The notes beneath the pieces were generated by a model. That model saw only the letters and a list, made by a program, of their open reading frames with translations, was not told the DNA's origin and did no database searches. Below are positions 24,689 to 33,434 of a DNA stretch of 58,033 nt, in pieces. Each line of letters begins with the position of its first letter. Within the stretch, counting starts at the first letter, position 1. This DNA is from Oscillospiraceae bacterium (GTDB lineage Bacteria > Bacillota > Clostridia > Oscillospirales > Oscillospiraceae), in NCBI GenBank assembly GCA_017430985.1, contig JAFRLZ010000048.1:1-58033 (forward strand). Direction: 5' to 3'. The position numbers and the translations under genes are program-made.

Positions 24689-24734
24689 AGTTCCGGAAAC
24701 AACTCGCAGCGAGTTGTTTCCGGAACTTTTTTTC
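24689..24734 (+). terminator. Probable original terminator of tRNA-Leu, displaced by the island
   Basis: Perfect 16-bp stem TTCCGGAAACAACTCG-cag-complement followed by CTTTTTTT, starting 5 bases after the right tRNA repeat. In the empty site it would directly follow the tRNA. Confidence 0.88.
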
Positions 24735-24790
24735 TGCGCACATACGTCGACCCATAGCCCCGAGGAGCGCCCGAAAAGGAGGAGCGAAGG

Positions 24791-25273
24791 ATGAGCAAAA
24801 AACTGGTCGCCTATTTCAGCGCGAGCGGCAGCACCGCGAAGCTGGCGAAGACCCTCGCGGCCGCCGCCGATGCCGCGCTGTATGAGGTCCGCCCGGCCGT
24901 GCCCTACGAACGGAAGGATCTGAACTGGATGAACAAAGGATCCCGCAGCACGCTGGAGATGCAGGACAGGAACTGCCGCCCGGAGCTGGCCGATACCGAC
25001 GCGCCCGTTGCGGACGCCGACGTCGTCTTTCTCGGCTTCCCCATCTGGTGGTATCGCGAGCCCAGCATCATTGACAGCTTTCTGGACGCCTATGATTTCG
25101 GAGGGAAGACGGTCGTGCCCTTCCTGACCTCCGGCGGGAGCGAGCTCGGCGAGGGACAGGAGCGGATCGAAGCGCTCGCCGGAGGGGCGAAGGTGCTGCG
25201 CGGCAGGCGCTTCAGCGCCCGCGCTTCCGAGAAGGAGCTCAGAGACTGGATCTCCGGGCTGGAGCTGGATTGA
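24791..25273 (+). CDS. Flavodoxin / flavodoxin-like FMN protein
   Basis: 160 residues with a flavodoxin fold. The N-terminal phosphate loop is VAYFSASGSTAKLAK, the second FMN-contacting stretch is GFPIWWYREPSIIDSFL, and the C-terminal FLTSGGSELGEG loop completes the site. These match the long-chain-like flavodoxins (Flavodoxin_4) common in gut Firmicutes; electron partner is unknown. The RBS is AAAAGGAGGAGCG. The GH3 gene starts 22 bases after it, so the two are likely one transcript. Confidence 0.88.
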   Translation: MSKKLVAYFSASGSTAKLAKTLAAAADAALYEVRPAVPYERKDLNWMNKGSRSTLEMQDRNCRPELADTDAPVADADVVFLGFPIWWYREPSIIDSFLDAYDFGGKTVVPFLTSGGSELGEGQERIEALAGGAKVLRGRRFSARASEKELRDWISGLELD

Positions 25274-25295
25274 GAGACGCGTGAGGAAAACGGAA

Positions 25296-27710
25296 ATGAA
25301 CGATTACGAAAGAGAACACAACGAGATCATGCGGCGCCTCGGCGCCGGGTGCGCCGTGCTGCTCAAAGCCGACGGCGCCTTCCCGCTGGCCGGACCCTGC
25401 CGTCTGGCTCTCTTCGGCAGCGGCGCGCGCCGCACGATCAAGGGAGGCACGGGCTCCGGCGAGGTCAATTCCCGCTTTTTTGTGACGGTCGAGCAAGGCC
25501 TCGAGGCCGCGGGCTTCACGATCACCAGCAAGGTCTGGATGGACGACTACGACAGCCTCTACGCCTCCGCGCGCAGGGACTTTGTCCGCTCGCTCAAGCG
25601 GCAGGCCAGAGAACACCATACGCTGGCGGTGCTGGAGAGCATGGGCGCCGTGATGCCGGAGCCGGAGCACAACATCCCGCTCTGGGGCAAGGGCGAGGCC
25701 GCCGTCTATGTGCTGTCCCGCGTTTCCGGCGAGGGCTCGGACCGCAGGGCCGTCCCCGGCGACATCCTGCTGAGCGAGACGGAAAAGCGCGACATCCTGG
25801 CGCTCAGCGCCAGGTATGAAAAGTTTCTGCTGGCGCTGAACGTGGGCGGCCCGGTCGATCTCTCCCCGGTCATGGAGGTCGGCAACATCCTGCTGCTCAG
25901 CCAGCTCGGCGTGGAGACGGGCGATATCCTGGCGGATATCATCCTCGGGAAGAGCGCGCCGTCCGGCAGACTGACGACGACCTGGAGTGCCTGGGAGGAC
26001 TATCCCTCCGTCGGCAGCTTCGGCGAAAAGGACGACACGCGCTACCGGGAGGGCGTCTACGTCGGCTACCGCTACTTCGACAGCGTTGGCAAAAAGGCGC
26101 TGTTCCCCTTCGGCTTCGGCCTGAGCTACACGGAGTTTTCCCTCGCGGCGGGCGAGGCCGCGGAGGAAAACGGGCGGGTCACGCTGAAATGCGCCGTGAA
26201 AAACACGGGGCGTTTTCCCGGCAGAGAGGTCGTGCAGCTCTACGTCTCCGCGCCGCAGGGAAAGCTGGACAAGCCGTATCAGACGCTCGCGGCCTTTGAA
26301 AAGACTTCCGAGCTGCAGCCGGGCCAGGCGCAGGAGCTGACGCTGTCCTTCGACCTGCGCGAGCTCGCCTCCTATGACGAGGCGCACGCGAACTGGATCC
26401 TGGAGCCGGGCGACTATGTGCTGCGCCTCGGCAGGTCCAGCGCCGACACGGAGGCGACCGCCGTCCTCCGCCTGGACGGAGAGGCCGTCGTTCGGCAGGT
26501 CAAAAACTGCCTCGGCAGGCCGGACTTCACCGATTGGAAGCCGGAGGCGCGCCCGGCGGAAACGCTGCCGGAGCTGCCCGTGCTCCCCGTCAGCGCCGCC
26601 GCCTTTGAGACGGAGCGCGTCGATTACGCGCCGGCCGGGGAGATCGATCCGGAGATCGAAGCGCTGAGCGACGTGGAGCTCTGTCTCCTGAGCATCGGCG
26701 CGTTCAAGCTGAAGGGCTCCCTGAGCGTGATCGGGGAGGCTTCGCAGTCCGTGGCGGGCGCCGCGGGCGAGACCGTGCGTCTGAAAGACAGGGGCATCCC
26801 GGCCATGGTCATGGCGGACGGGCCCGCCGGTCTGCGCCTGAGCCGTCAGTATATCCGGGATGAGACCGGCGCACGCGCCGTGGACGGCGGCATGCTGGAG
26901 AGCATGAGAGAGCTGATGCCCGCCCCCGCGGCCTTCGCGATGAAGCTGCTGGACGGCAGAAAGAAGACGAAAAGCGAGATCTTCGAGCAATTCTGCACGG
27001 CTATCCCCATCGGGACCGCCCTGGCGCAGAGCTGGGACCTCGCGTTTGCCGAGCTGTGCGGCGACGTCGTGGGAGACGAGATGGAACGCTTCGGCGTGCA
27101 TCTGTGGCTCGCCCCGGCGCTGAACATCCACCGGGACGTCCGCTGCGGCCGCAACTTTGAATACTTCTCTGAGGACCCGCTGATCGCCGGCCGCTTTGCG
27201 GCCGCCCTCACCCGCGGCGTGCAGAAGCATCCCGGCTGCGCGGCGACGGTCAAGCATTTCGCGGCCAACAACCAGGAGACCAACCGCTACAACAACAACA
27301 GCCAGGTCAGCGAGCGCGCCATGCGCGAGATCTATCTGCGCGGCTTTGAGATCGCCGTCAGGGAGAGCCAGCCGCACGCGCTGATGACCTCCTACAACCT
27401 GCTCAACGGCGTGCATACCTCCGAGCGGCGCGACCTGATTGAGGATGTCCTGCGCGCCGAGTTCGGCTACGAGGGGATCGTGATGACCGACTGGATCCTC
27501 GTCTATCTGAACGGCAGGGACAGCAAATACGCCGCGCCGAACGCCGCGAGGATCGCCGCCGCAGGCAACGATCTGACGATGCCCGGCGGCAGGAACGACC
27601 TGAAGGCCATGCTGAGAGGGCTGCTGAAGGAGGGCCTCGTGGATCGCCGCCAGCTTGAGATCAACGCCACGCGCATCGCCCGCATGGCGAGGAAGCTCGC
27701 CGGCGAGTGA
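25296..27710 (+). CDS. GH3 beta-glycosidase with swapped domain order (C-domain first)
   Basis: 804 residues from ATG 25296 (GAGGAAAACGGA upstream; a GTG at 25281 is possible). The usual GH3 C-terminal alpha/beta domain comes first: LALFGSGARRTIKGGTGSG near 40, ADIILGKSAPSGRLTTTW near 220, GFGLSYTEF near 275, then a fibronectin-III-like domain (about 295-395). The TIM barrel follows (about 455-800), with GPAGLRLSRQ, KHFAANNQE and nucleophile Asp732 in GIVMTDW. This circularly permuted order is known from Ruminococcus and Butyrivibrio beta-glucosidases. No signal peptide. Confidence 0.9.
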   Translation: MNDYEREHNEIMRRLGAGCAVLLKADGAFPLAGPCRLALFGSGARRTIKGGTGSGEVNSRFFVTVEQGLEAAGFTITSKVWMDDYDSLYASARRDFVRSLKRQAREHHTLAVLESMGAVMPEPEHNIPLWGKGEAAVYVLSRVSGEGSDRRAVPGDILLSETEKRDILALSARYEKFLLALNVGGPVDLSPVMEVGNILLLSQLGVETGDILADIILGKSAPSGRLTTTWSAWEDYPSVGSFGEKDDTRYREGVYVGYRYFDSVGKKALFPFGFGLSYTEFSLAAGEAAEENGRVTLKCAVKNTGRFPGREVVQLYVSAPQGKLDKPYQTLAAFEKTSELQPGQAQELTLSFDLRELASYDEAHANWILEPGDYVLRLGRSSADTEATAVLRLDGEAVVRQVKNCLGRPDFTDWKPEARPAETLPELPVLPVSAAAFETERVDYAPAGEIDPEIEALSDVELCLLSIGAFKLKGSLSVIGEASQSVAGAAGETVRLKDRGIPAMVMADGPAGLRLSRQYIRDETGARAVDGGMLESMRELMPAPAAFAMKLLDGRKKTKSEIFEQFCTAIPIGTALAQSWDLAFAELCGDVVGDEMERFGVHLWLAPALNIHRDVRCGRNFEYFSEDPLIAGRFAAALTRGVQKHPGCAATVKHFAANNQETNRYNNNSQVSERAMREIYLRGFEIAVRESQPHALMTSYNLLNGVHTSERRDLIEDVLRAEFGYEGIVMTDWILVYLNGRDSKYAAPNAARIAAAGNDLTMPGGRNDLKAMLRGLLKEGLVDRRQLEINATRIARMARKLAGE

Positions 27711-27745
27711 GCCGCTTCATCCCGCCCCTCCCGCGCCGGGCTCCG

Positions 27746-27785
27746 GATAAAAAAACGCCCTGTCGGCTGATCTGCCGACAGGGCG
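27746..27785 (-). terminator. Terminator of the SLC13/ArsB-like transporter gene
   Basis: Perfect stem CGCCCTGTCGGC / GCCGACAGGGCG with a TTTTTT run when read on the minus strand. Confidence 0.88.
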
Positions 27786-27790
27786 CTGTG

Positions 27791-28894
27791 TTACAGGAGC
27801 GTGTGAGCAAGGGATAAAACGAGCAGGAAGAGCAGATTGACGAGGTAGAAGCCGAGCAGATAGCGTCCGGTCTGCGCCTGCTCCGTGTGCGAATAGAGCT
27901 TCATGCTGATGAGGCTCGCGAGGCTCGCAATCGGGGTGCCGAGCCCGCCGATGTTCACGCCGAGCAGCAGCTCGCCCGCCTGATCGGTAAAGCCCGAGAG
28001 CAGCAGCGCCGCCGGGACGTTGCTGATGATCTGGCTCGTCAGCAGCGCCGTCAGATACTCCCGCCCCTGCAGCAATCGGCGGAGCAGGGCGTTCACGCCC
28101 TCCATCCGCGCGAGATTCCCGGCGAAGACGAAAAAGGCCACAAAGGTCAGCAGCAGCATGAAATCAGCCTTCAGCAAAATCCGCCGGTCGAAAACGGCAA
28201 GCACGGCGATCAGCCCGACGAGCATCAGAGGCCAGTCGATCACATGCAGCACGACGAGGAGACACAGGACGAACAGGCCCGCGTACAAGAGCAGCGAGCG
28301 CCGATCCAGCCCGGGCTCCTCGCCGAGAAAGAGGGAGATCCGCTCCCGCGGGAGGGCGAGGCAGGCGAGCGCGGTCAGCAGCAGACTCAGCAGCCAGATC
28401 GGGAAGGTCAGGCGGAGGAAAGCGGAAAAGCCGAAGCGATAATACGAGTACAGATAGAGGTTCTGCGGGTTGCCGACCGGTGTGAGCATGCTGCCGAGAT
28501 TGGCCGCCACGGTCTGCAGCACGACGACCCGGCGCAGCTCCTGCGAATGCTCGGCCAGACCCAGCACGACGACGGCGAAGGGGACGAAGGTCAGCAGGGC
28601 GACGTCGTTCGTGACGAGCATGGAGCTGAAGAAGCAGAGCATGACCAGCAGCAGACCGAGGAGACGGACGCTGCCGGCTTTCTCGCAGAGACGATGTGCC
28701 AGATGGGCGAAGAGCCCGGCCTGCCGCAGCCCGATGACGACGGTCATCAGACAGTAGAGCAGGGCCAGCGTGCGAAAGTCGATATAGTGCAGATAGCCCG
28801 CGTCGGGCGGGACGAAAAAGCAGCTGACGAGAGCGGCGAGCGCAGCGATGAGCAGCACGGGCTCCCGCTTGACAAAGCTTCGGATCGTAGACAT
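27791..28894 (-). CDS. SLC13/ArsB-type (CitMHS-like) anion transporter
   Basis: 367 residues from ATG 28894 (AGGGAG 13 bases upstream), about 10-11 helices. Family landmarks of the ion transporter superfamily: LVTNDVALLTFVPFAVVVL in the first half and its inverted repeat LLTSQIISNVPAALLLSGF in the second, the re-entrant loops that form the substrate site, plus NLGSMLTPVGNPQNLYLY. Related proteins move arsenite, citrate, other dicarboxylates or Na+. No ars gene is adjacent, so substrate is open. Confidence 0.82.
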   Translation of the reverse strand: MSTIRSFVKREPVLLIAALAALVSCFFVPPDAGYLHYIDFRTLALLYCLMTVVIGLRQAGLFAHLAHRLCEKAGSVRLLGLLLVMLCFFSSMLVTNDVALLTFVPFAVVVLGLAEHSQELRRVVVLQTVAANLGSMLTPVGNPQNLYLYSYYRFGFSAFLRLTFPIWLLSLLLTALACLALPRERISLFLGEEPGLDRRSLLLYAGLFVLCLLVVLHVIDWPLMLVGLIAVLAVFDRRILLKADFMLLLTFVAFFVFAGNLARMEGVNALLRRLLQGREYLTALLTSQIISNVPAALLLSGFTDQAGELLLGVNIGGLGTPIASLASLISMKLYSHTEQAQTGRYLLGFYLVNLLFLLVLSLAHTLL

Positions 28895-29058
28895 GTTTCG
28901 GCAGAATCTCCCTGTGTCGGTCTTTCTGCAGTATACGCTCCGCACGGCGGGATGGCAAGAACAAATGAGGGCCAAAGAGATCTTTTGCCGGATTCGGGAA
29001 CTTTTTCCGGGCCGCCGCGTCAGAATAGACGAGAAAACAAAGCAAGGAGGGCTTCGCG

Positions 29059-29538
29059 ATGCTGGGAAAGGAAAAATGCAGGATCCTCAAGGAGATCCGT
29101 CGGCAGATCGCCGACGCCAACGACATCCCCTATGTGACCCGCGACTGCCGCTTCCAGGGCGAGTGCAGGGGGACCTGCCCGCGCTGCGAGAGCGAGCTGC
29201 GCTATCTGGAAAAACAGCTCGAGGCCAGGGCGGCGCTGGGGAAAAAGGTGAGCGTGGCGGCGCTGTGCGCGGGCATGGCGCTGAGCGCCGCGGGCTGCGC
29301 GCCGATCGGACGGATCGTCGAGAAGCCGGTCGAAGAGACCGAGCTTTCGGGCGCGGTGGCCTACTACGAGCCCACGCCCGAGCCGACGCCGGAGATCGAG
29401 ATCGAGACCGGCGAGGTCGCCTGGCCGGAGGATGAGCTGAGCGGCATGGTCGCTTCTGAGCCCGAACCCACAGATTATACGTCCGATCTGACGGGGGACG
29501 TGGCCTGGCCGGAAGGCGCAGGGGTTCCCAATGGCTGA
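29059..29538 (+). CDS. Cys-knuckle membrane/lipoprotein-like protein with C-terminal GxVAWPE repeats
   Basis: 159 residues in three parts. Residues 1-60: helical, with Cys7 and a knuckle C30-x5-C36-x3-C40-x2-C43 (GECRGTCPRC), probably Zn or Fe-S binding. Residues 62-80: a hydrophobic helix ending in a lipobox-like LSAAGC, unusually far from the N-terminus. Residues 90-159: acidic, Pro-rich, with alternating motifs SGAVA (97), TGEVAWPED (117), SGMVA (128), TGDVAWPEG (145). The RBS is AAGGAGG with 9 bases before ATG. It overlaps the radical SAM gene by 8 bases. I know similar pairs in Clostridia but no function; a substrate or anchor of the radical SAM enzyme is possible. Confidence 0.7.
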   Translation: MLGKEKCRILKEIRRQIADANDIPYVTRDCRFQGECRGTCPRCESELRYLEKQLEARAALGKKVSVAALCAGMALSAAGCAPIGRIVEKPVEETELSGAVAYYEPTPEPTPEIEIETGEVAWPEDELSGMVASEPEPTDYTSDLTGDVAWPEGAGVPNG

Positions 29539-30151
29539 GCCGCTCTATCCGCTGCTGAGCCTGACCCGCCTGCGCATGGGCATCGACGGCACCGGCGTCG
29601 TCACGCTCGCCGCGGGCGCCGGCTGCCCGCTGAACTGCCGTTGGTGCATCAACAAACGCCTGCTGCGGGAGGCTCCCGCGGAAATGGTGACGGCGGAAGA
29701 GCTGCTGGAGCGGGTGCGGGTCGACGACCTGTACTTTCGCGCGACCGGCGGCGGCGTCACCTTCGGCGGGGGAGAGTCGCTGCTGCACGTGGCCTTCCTG
29801 AAGCGCTTCCGCGAGCTCTGCCCCGCGGAATGGCACCTCTCGGCCGAGACCAGCCTCGCGGTGCCGCCGGAGCAGGTGCGGCTGGCCGCCGGAGCGATCG
29901 ACGCCTTTATTGTCGACTGCAAGGACATGGACGGGGCGATCTACCGCCGCTATACCGGCGGCGACGGCGCGCTGATGGAGAGCAACCTTCGGCTGCTGCT
30001 CTCTCTCGTGGGGCCGGAGCGCATCCGTGTGCGCGTGCCGCGCATCCCCTCGTTCAACACCGCCGAGGACCAGCGCCGCAGCGCCGAGCGCCTGCGCGCC
30101 CTGGGCCTGAGCGATCTGGAGCTCTTCGATTATGTGGTCCGGGAAGAATAA
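29531..30151 (+). CDS. Small PflA-like radical SAM enzyme
   Basis: 206 residues, shorter than PFL-activating enzymes (about 245). The cluster motif is C32-x3-C36-x2-C39 (GCPLNCRWCIN), followed by GGGVTFGGGESLL, which matches the glycyl-radical-activase segment GGVTFSGGEPLL, and DCKDMDGAIYRRYTGG. It should bind a [4Fe-4S] cluster and SAM and make a 5'-deoxyadenosyl radical. There is no glycyl radical enzyme gene in the window. Its start lies within the Cys-knuckle gene, so translation is coupled and that protein is the obvious partner. Ends at a strong hairpin. Confidence 0.85.
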   Translation: MAEPLYPLLSLTRLRMGIDGTGVVTLAAGAGCPLNCRWCINKRLLREAPAEMVTAEELLERVRVDDLYFRATGGGVTFGGGESLLHVAFLKRFRELCPAEWHLSAETSLAVPPEQVRLAAGAIDAFIVDCKDMDGAIYRRYTGGDGALMESNLRLLLSLVGPERIRVRVPRIPSFNTAEDQRRSAERLRALGLSDLELFDYVVREE

Positions 30152-30189
30152 AACGGCAGTCTTTCCGCCGGAGAGACTGCCGTTTTTGC
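30149..30189. terminator. Bidirectional terminator between the radical SAM and SDR genes
   Basis: Stem AAAACGGCAGTCT / AGACTGCCGTTTTT around an 11-base loop, serving converging genes. Confidence 0.88.
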
Positions 30190-30195
30190 CACGGT

Positions 30196-30957
30196 TTATT
30201 CGATGCCCTGCTGTTTGCACCAGATGCGCATGACAAGCTTGACGGGCAGGAACTTCACGAGCCGCACCTGGCGGCGCACCGGATGGCCGAGGATGGAGAC
30301 CATCTTTTTCTTTTTCAGGTCCTTCATGGCCTGCGCGGCCACCTCGTCCGGCCCGTACCAGCGGTCGACGTAGCGGATATACTCGTCGTGCTGTGCCACA
30401 GCCTGGAACTCCGTCTTGATCCAGCCGGGGCAGACGCACATCACGTGGATGCCGCGCGGCTGCAGCTCGCGCCACAGCGCGCGGGAGAAGTTGAGCACAT
30501 AGCTCTTGCTCGCGCCGTACACCGTCTGATAGGGGACGGGCTGCCAGGCGGAGTTGGAGCCCATGTTGACGATGCGCGAGCCGGCGCGCATGTAGGGCAG
30601 GCTCACGTGGCACATGGCCGTGAGCGCGAGCGCGTTGAGCGTCGCGCTGTTGAGCTGCTTGTGCAGGTCCTTTTCCGCGAAGGGGCCGAACACACCGCAG
30701 CCCGCGGCGTTGATGAGCAGAGCGATCTCCGGCTTTTCCGTCTCGAGCAGCGCTTTGTACTCGTCGACGCTCCTCAGATCGGACAGGTCGAGCGGGAGCG
30801 GGCGCAGGGGATTGCGGCAGCGCTCGCGCAGCTCCTCCAGCCGCTCCTTCCGGCGGGCGACGACCCAGATCTCGTCGAAGGACTCCTCCCTGTCGACGGC
30901 GTAGACGAACTCTCTCCCGATCCCGGCGGACGCGCCGGTGATGACTGCGATCTTCAT
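30196..30957 (-). CDS. Short-chain dehydrogenase/reductase (classical SDR, DltE/YqjQ-like)
   Basis: 253 residues from ATG 30957, chosen for CAGGAGGATCGGAGC upstream. NAD(P)-binding TGASAGIGREF at the N-terminus, the structural NAAGCG motif, catalytic Ser in MGSNSAW and the YGASK motif carrying the active Tyr and Lys, then CPGWIKTEF. An Arg-rich stretch after beta-2 (ARRKERLEEL) favours NADPH. The C-terminal tail is basic with a hydrophobic stretch (KFLPVKLVMRI), as in membrane-associated SDRs. Substrate unknown. Confidence 0.88.
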   Translation of the reverse strand: MKIAVITGASAGIGREFVYAVDREESFDEIWVVARRKERLEELRERCRNPLRPLPLDLSDLRSVDEYKALLETEKPEIALLINAAGCGVFGPFAEKDLHKQLNSATLNALALTAMCHVSLPYMRAGSRIVNMGSNSAWQPVPYQTVYGASKSYVLNFSRALWRELQPRGIHVMCVCPGWIKTEFQAVAQHDEYIRYVDRWYGPDEVAAQAMKDLKKKKMVSILGHPVRRQVRLVKFLPVKLVMRIWCKQQGIE

Positions 30958-31117
30958 GCTCCGATCCTCCTGTGTGGTTTTGACGCTTGTCAATTATAGC
31001 ATGGAAGCGGAGAAAAGAAAACCGGATCCGCGGAAATCTTTTACGGAAGGTGTGTATTTCCTTTTGCCGGACACTGTGATACAATGCAGCTATCCCGTTT
31101 GTTTGAGGGGGAAAACG

Positions 31118-32812
31118 ATGAAAAAGAGATGGATCACCGCCGTCGCCATGCTGTTGGCGCTGCTGATGCTCTGCAGCTGCGGCTGGAGCGCGCCGGAGCC
31201 GGATGTCGAGGCGGTCCCTTTCGAGGAGATGGTCTACACCCGCCCGGATCTGAGCGAAATGGACGCGCTCATGGCGGAGCTCAACGAGCTGCTCGACGGC
31301 GGAGCCTCCTACCGGACGGTCGAAGCGAAGCTCGACGAGTGCTTCGACTGGTATTACACCTTCTCCACGATGTACGCGCTGGCTGAGGTCTACAGCTATC
31401 TGGACATGACGGACAACGCCCGCGCAGAGGAGTACGAATGGATCAGCACGGCCTCCGCGGCGGTGCAGCAGGCCTACGACAAGCTCTACTATGCCTGCGC
31501 GGGCTCCGCGCTGGCCGACAAGCTGGAACGGCGCTATTTCTGGGAGGGCTTTGTCGAGGAGTACAGCGATCCCGAGGACTCCGCCTACTCCGACGAGTAT
31601 GTGGCCCTGCTGGAGAAAGAGAGCGAGCTGCTGGCGCGCTATCACGAGCTCGTCGCCGCGCCCGTCATCAACTTCCGCGGCGAGGAGACCGAGGTCTATG
31701 AGCTCCTCCCGGGGCTTGACGGCTGGGATTACAACGACGCGGTGCGGGTCTATTACGAGACCTACAACGCGCCGCTGGCGGAGATCTTCATCGAGCTGGT
31801 GCGCGTGCGCCAGGCGATGGCCGAACAGCTCGGCTACGACAGCTATGAGCAGATGCAGTACGAGTTTTACTTTGAGCGGGACTACAGCCCGGAGGATGCG
31901 AGGGGCTATCTGGAACAGATCAAGCAGGACGCCGTGCCCTTCTATCAGCTGCTGTCGTCTCTGGACGCGTACCGGCAGGTGTGGTATGACGAGGTCGATG
32001 AGCCGACGCTTTACAGCCTGCTGTCCAATGCGAGTGGCGAGATCGGCGGCGAGGTGGAGAGGGCTTTCACCTTCATGAGCCTGTTCAATCTCTATGACAT
32101 CAGCGTGAGCTCAAAGAAGGCTCAGATGTCCTTCGAGACCTATTTCCCGGATTACGAGGAGCCGTTTCTGTTCCTCGGGGCCTCGGGCGACACGGAGGAC
32201 ATCCTGAGCTTCGCGCATGAGTTCGGTCATTTCTGCGACGCCTATGTCAACAACGGCGCGATGAGCGAGACGATCGACCTGGCCGAGGTGTATTCGCAGG
32301 CCATGGAGCTGCTGGTCCTCTCCCGGCTCGGGGACTCCATGAGCGGGGAGGACGTCGCCAACATCGCCCGCATCAAGGCGATCGGCCTGGCGGATATGTA
32401 CGTCCAGCAGGCGGCCTTCGCCGAATTCGAGATGCGCGTCTACGCGTTGGACGCGGAAGAGCTCAGCGCAGACAAGCTCAACGAGATCATGCTGGAGCTG
32501 AGCCGGACATACGGCTTCTGCGAGAAGGGCTTCGAGTGGGCCTACGCGATGGGCTGGATCGACATCACGCATTTCTTCGAGGCGCCCTTCTATGTGATCT
32601 CCTACCCCGTCTCCAGCGACCTGGCCATGCAGATCTGCGCCATGGAACTCGAGGAAGAGGGGAGCGGCATGGACAAGTATCTGGAAGTGCTGCCGCACGA
32701 CTATACGAAGATCATGGAGCTCGTGGAAGAGGGCGGCTTCGCCAGCCCCTTCGGCGAGGGGCGCGTGGCGGACGCGATGCGCGTTATGAGACAGCTCTAC
32801 GGGATGGTATGA
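31118..32812 (+). CDS. M3-family metallopeptidase lipoprotein (oligoendopeptidase F-like)
   Basis: 564 residues from ATG 31118 (GAGGGGGAAAACG upstream). A lipoprotein signal peptide (MKKRWITAVA... LMLCSC) puts Cys21 as the acylated residue, so the enzyme sits on the outer face of the membrane. The Zn site is HEFGH (His367, Glu368, His371) with the third ligand probably Glu390 in AEVYSQ. The rest is helical as in M3 peptidases, which cut short peptides in a closed cavity. A surface-anchored M3 enzyme is less usual than the cytosolic PepF; it may trim peptides for uptake. Ends at a strong hairpin. Confidence 0.9.
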   Translation: MKKRWITAVAMLLALLMLCSCGWSAPEPDVEAVPFEEMVYTRPDLSEMDALMAELNELLDGGASYRTVEAKLDECFDWYYTFSTMYALAEVYSYLDMTDNARAEEYEWISTASAAVQQAYDKLYYACAGSALADKLERRYFWEGFVEEYSDPEDSAYSDEYVALLEKESELLARYHELVAAPVINFRGEETEVYELLPGLDGWDYNDAVRVYYETYNAPLAEIFIELVRVRQAMAEQLGYDSYEQMQYEFYFERDYSPEDARGYLEQIKQDAVPFYQLLSSLDAYRQVWYDEVDEPTLYSLLSNASGEIGGEVERAFTFMSLFNLYDISVSSKKAQMSFETYFPDYEEPFLFLGASGDTEDILSFAHEFGHFCDAYVNNGAMSETIDLAEVYSQAMELLVLSRLGDSMSGEDVANIARIKAIGLADMYVQQAAFAEFEMRVYALDAEELSADKLNEIMLELSRTYGFCEKGFEWAYAMGWIDITHFFEAPFYVISYPVSSDLAMQICAMELEEEGSGMDKYLEVLPHDYTKIMELVEEGGFASPFGEGRVADAMRVMRQLYGMV

Positions 32813-32816
32813 ACAG

Positions 32817-32860
32817 ACAAAAAAAGCAGGTGTGGATCGTCCACACCTGCTTTTTTTATC
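32817..32860. terminator. Bidirectional terminator between the M3 peptidase gene and the eight-gene minus-strand unit
   Basis: Perfect stem AAAAAAAGCAGGTGTGGA-tcg-complement with A and T runs on both sides. It ends the operon running from 42930. Confidence 0.92.
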
Positions 32861-33434
32861 CCTCGGCCGGAGACTCCTCCGCGTGACGGAGGAAGACGCT
32901 GCCCGAGACCCTGGTGACGGTGAAGTTCTCCAGATAGAGGATGTAAGTATCGCTGTAGTTGCCGAAGGTCCAGACGCTGGTGCGGTCCCCCTTCGGCCAG
33001 AAGACGAAGCTCTCGCTGACCGGCTTGCGCTCGGTGGAGGCGGGCGTACCGCTCCATTGGAGCGTCTCGAAATCCACGGTGAAGCGGCCGCTGTTGATCA
33101 CCTGCTCGGCCGTGAAGTCGATGCGCAGCGTGTCCTTGTGCCGGGGGTCGTTGGCGGCGGTCCAGCCTTCCCGCAGGGCGAAGCCGTAGGCGATCTGCAC
33201 GTTGCTGATCTCGCCGTTGTTCTCGCCCTTGACCTCGCTCGGGAACTCGCGGTACTCGAAGTAGTCGTACAGATTGTCCCGCGTGAGCTTGACCTCGACC
33301 ACGTCGTCGTCCTTCGGAAGATCCGCCGGCAGGCCTTCCGGCTCGGCCGGCGCCCGCTTCCCGCAGGCACAGAGCCCGAGCGCCAGCAGGGCGCACAGAA
33401 GCAGCGCCGCCGCGCGGCGCGCAAGGGCGCTCAT
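32856..33434 (-). CDS. Lipoprotein of unknown function, last gene of the eight-gene unit
   Basis: 192 residues with a clear lipoprotein signal: basic start, hydrophobic AALLLCALLALGL and lipobox LCAC with Cys24. After that come acidic linker residues and a beta-rich domain (about 45-185: VVEVKLTRDNLYDYFEYREF, FVFWPKGDRTSVWTFGNYS, YILYLENFTVTRVSGSVFLR). I do not recognise the domain. Its ATG overlaps the thioesterase stop by 4 bases, tying it to the acyl-processing genes; it might hold or receive an acylated product outside the cell. Confidence 0.75.
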   Translation of the reverse strand: MSALARRAAALLLCALLALGLCACGKRAPAEPEGLPADLPKDDDVVEVKLTRDNLYDYFEYREFPSEVKGENNGEISNVQIAYGFALREGWTAANDPRHKDTLRIDFTAEQVINSGRFTVDFETLQWSGTPASTERKPVSESFVFWPKGDRTSVWTFGNYSDTYILYLENFTVTRVSGSVFLRHAEESPAEG

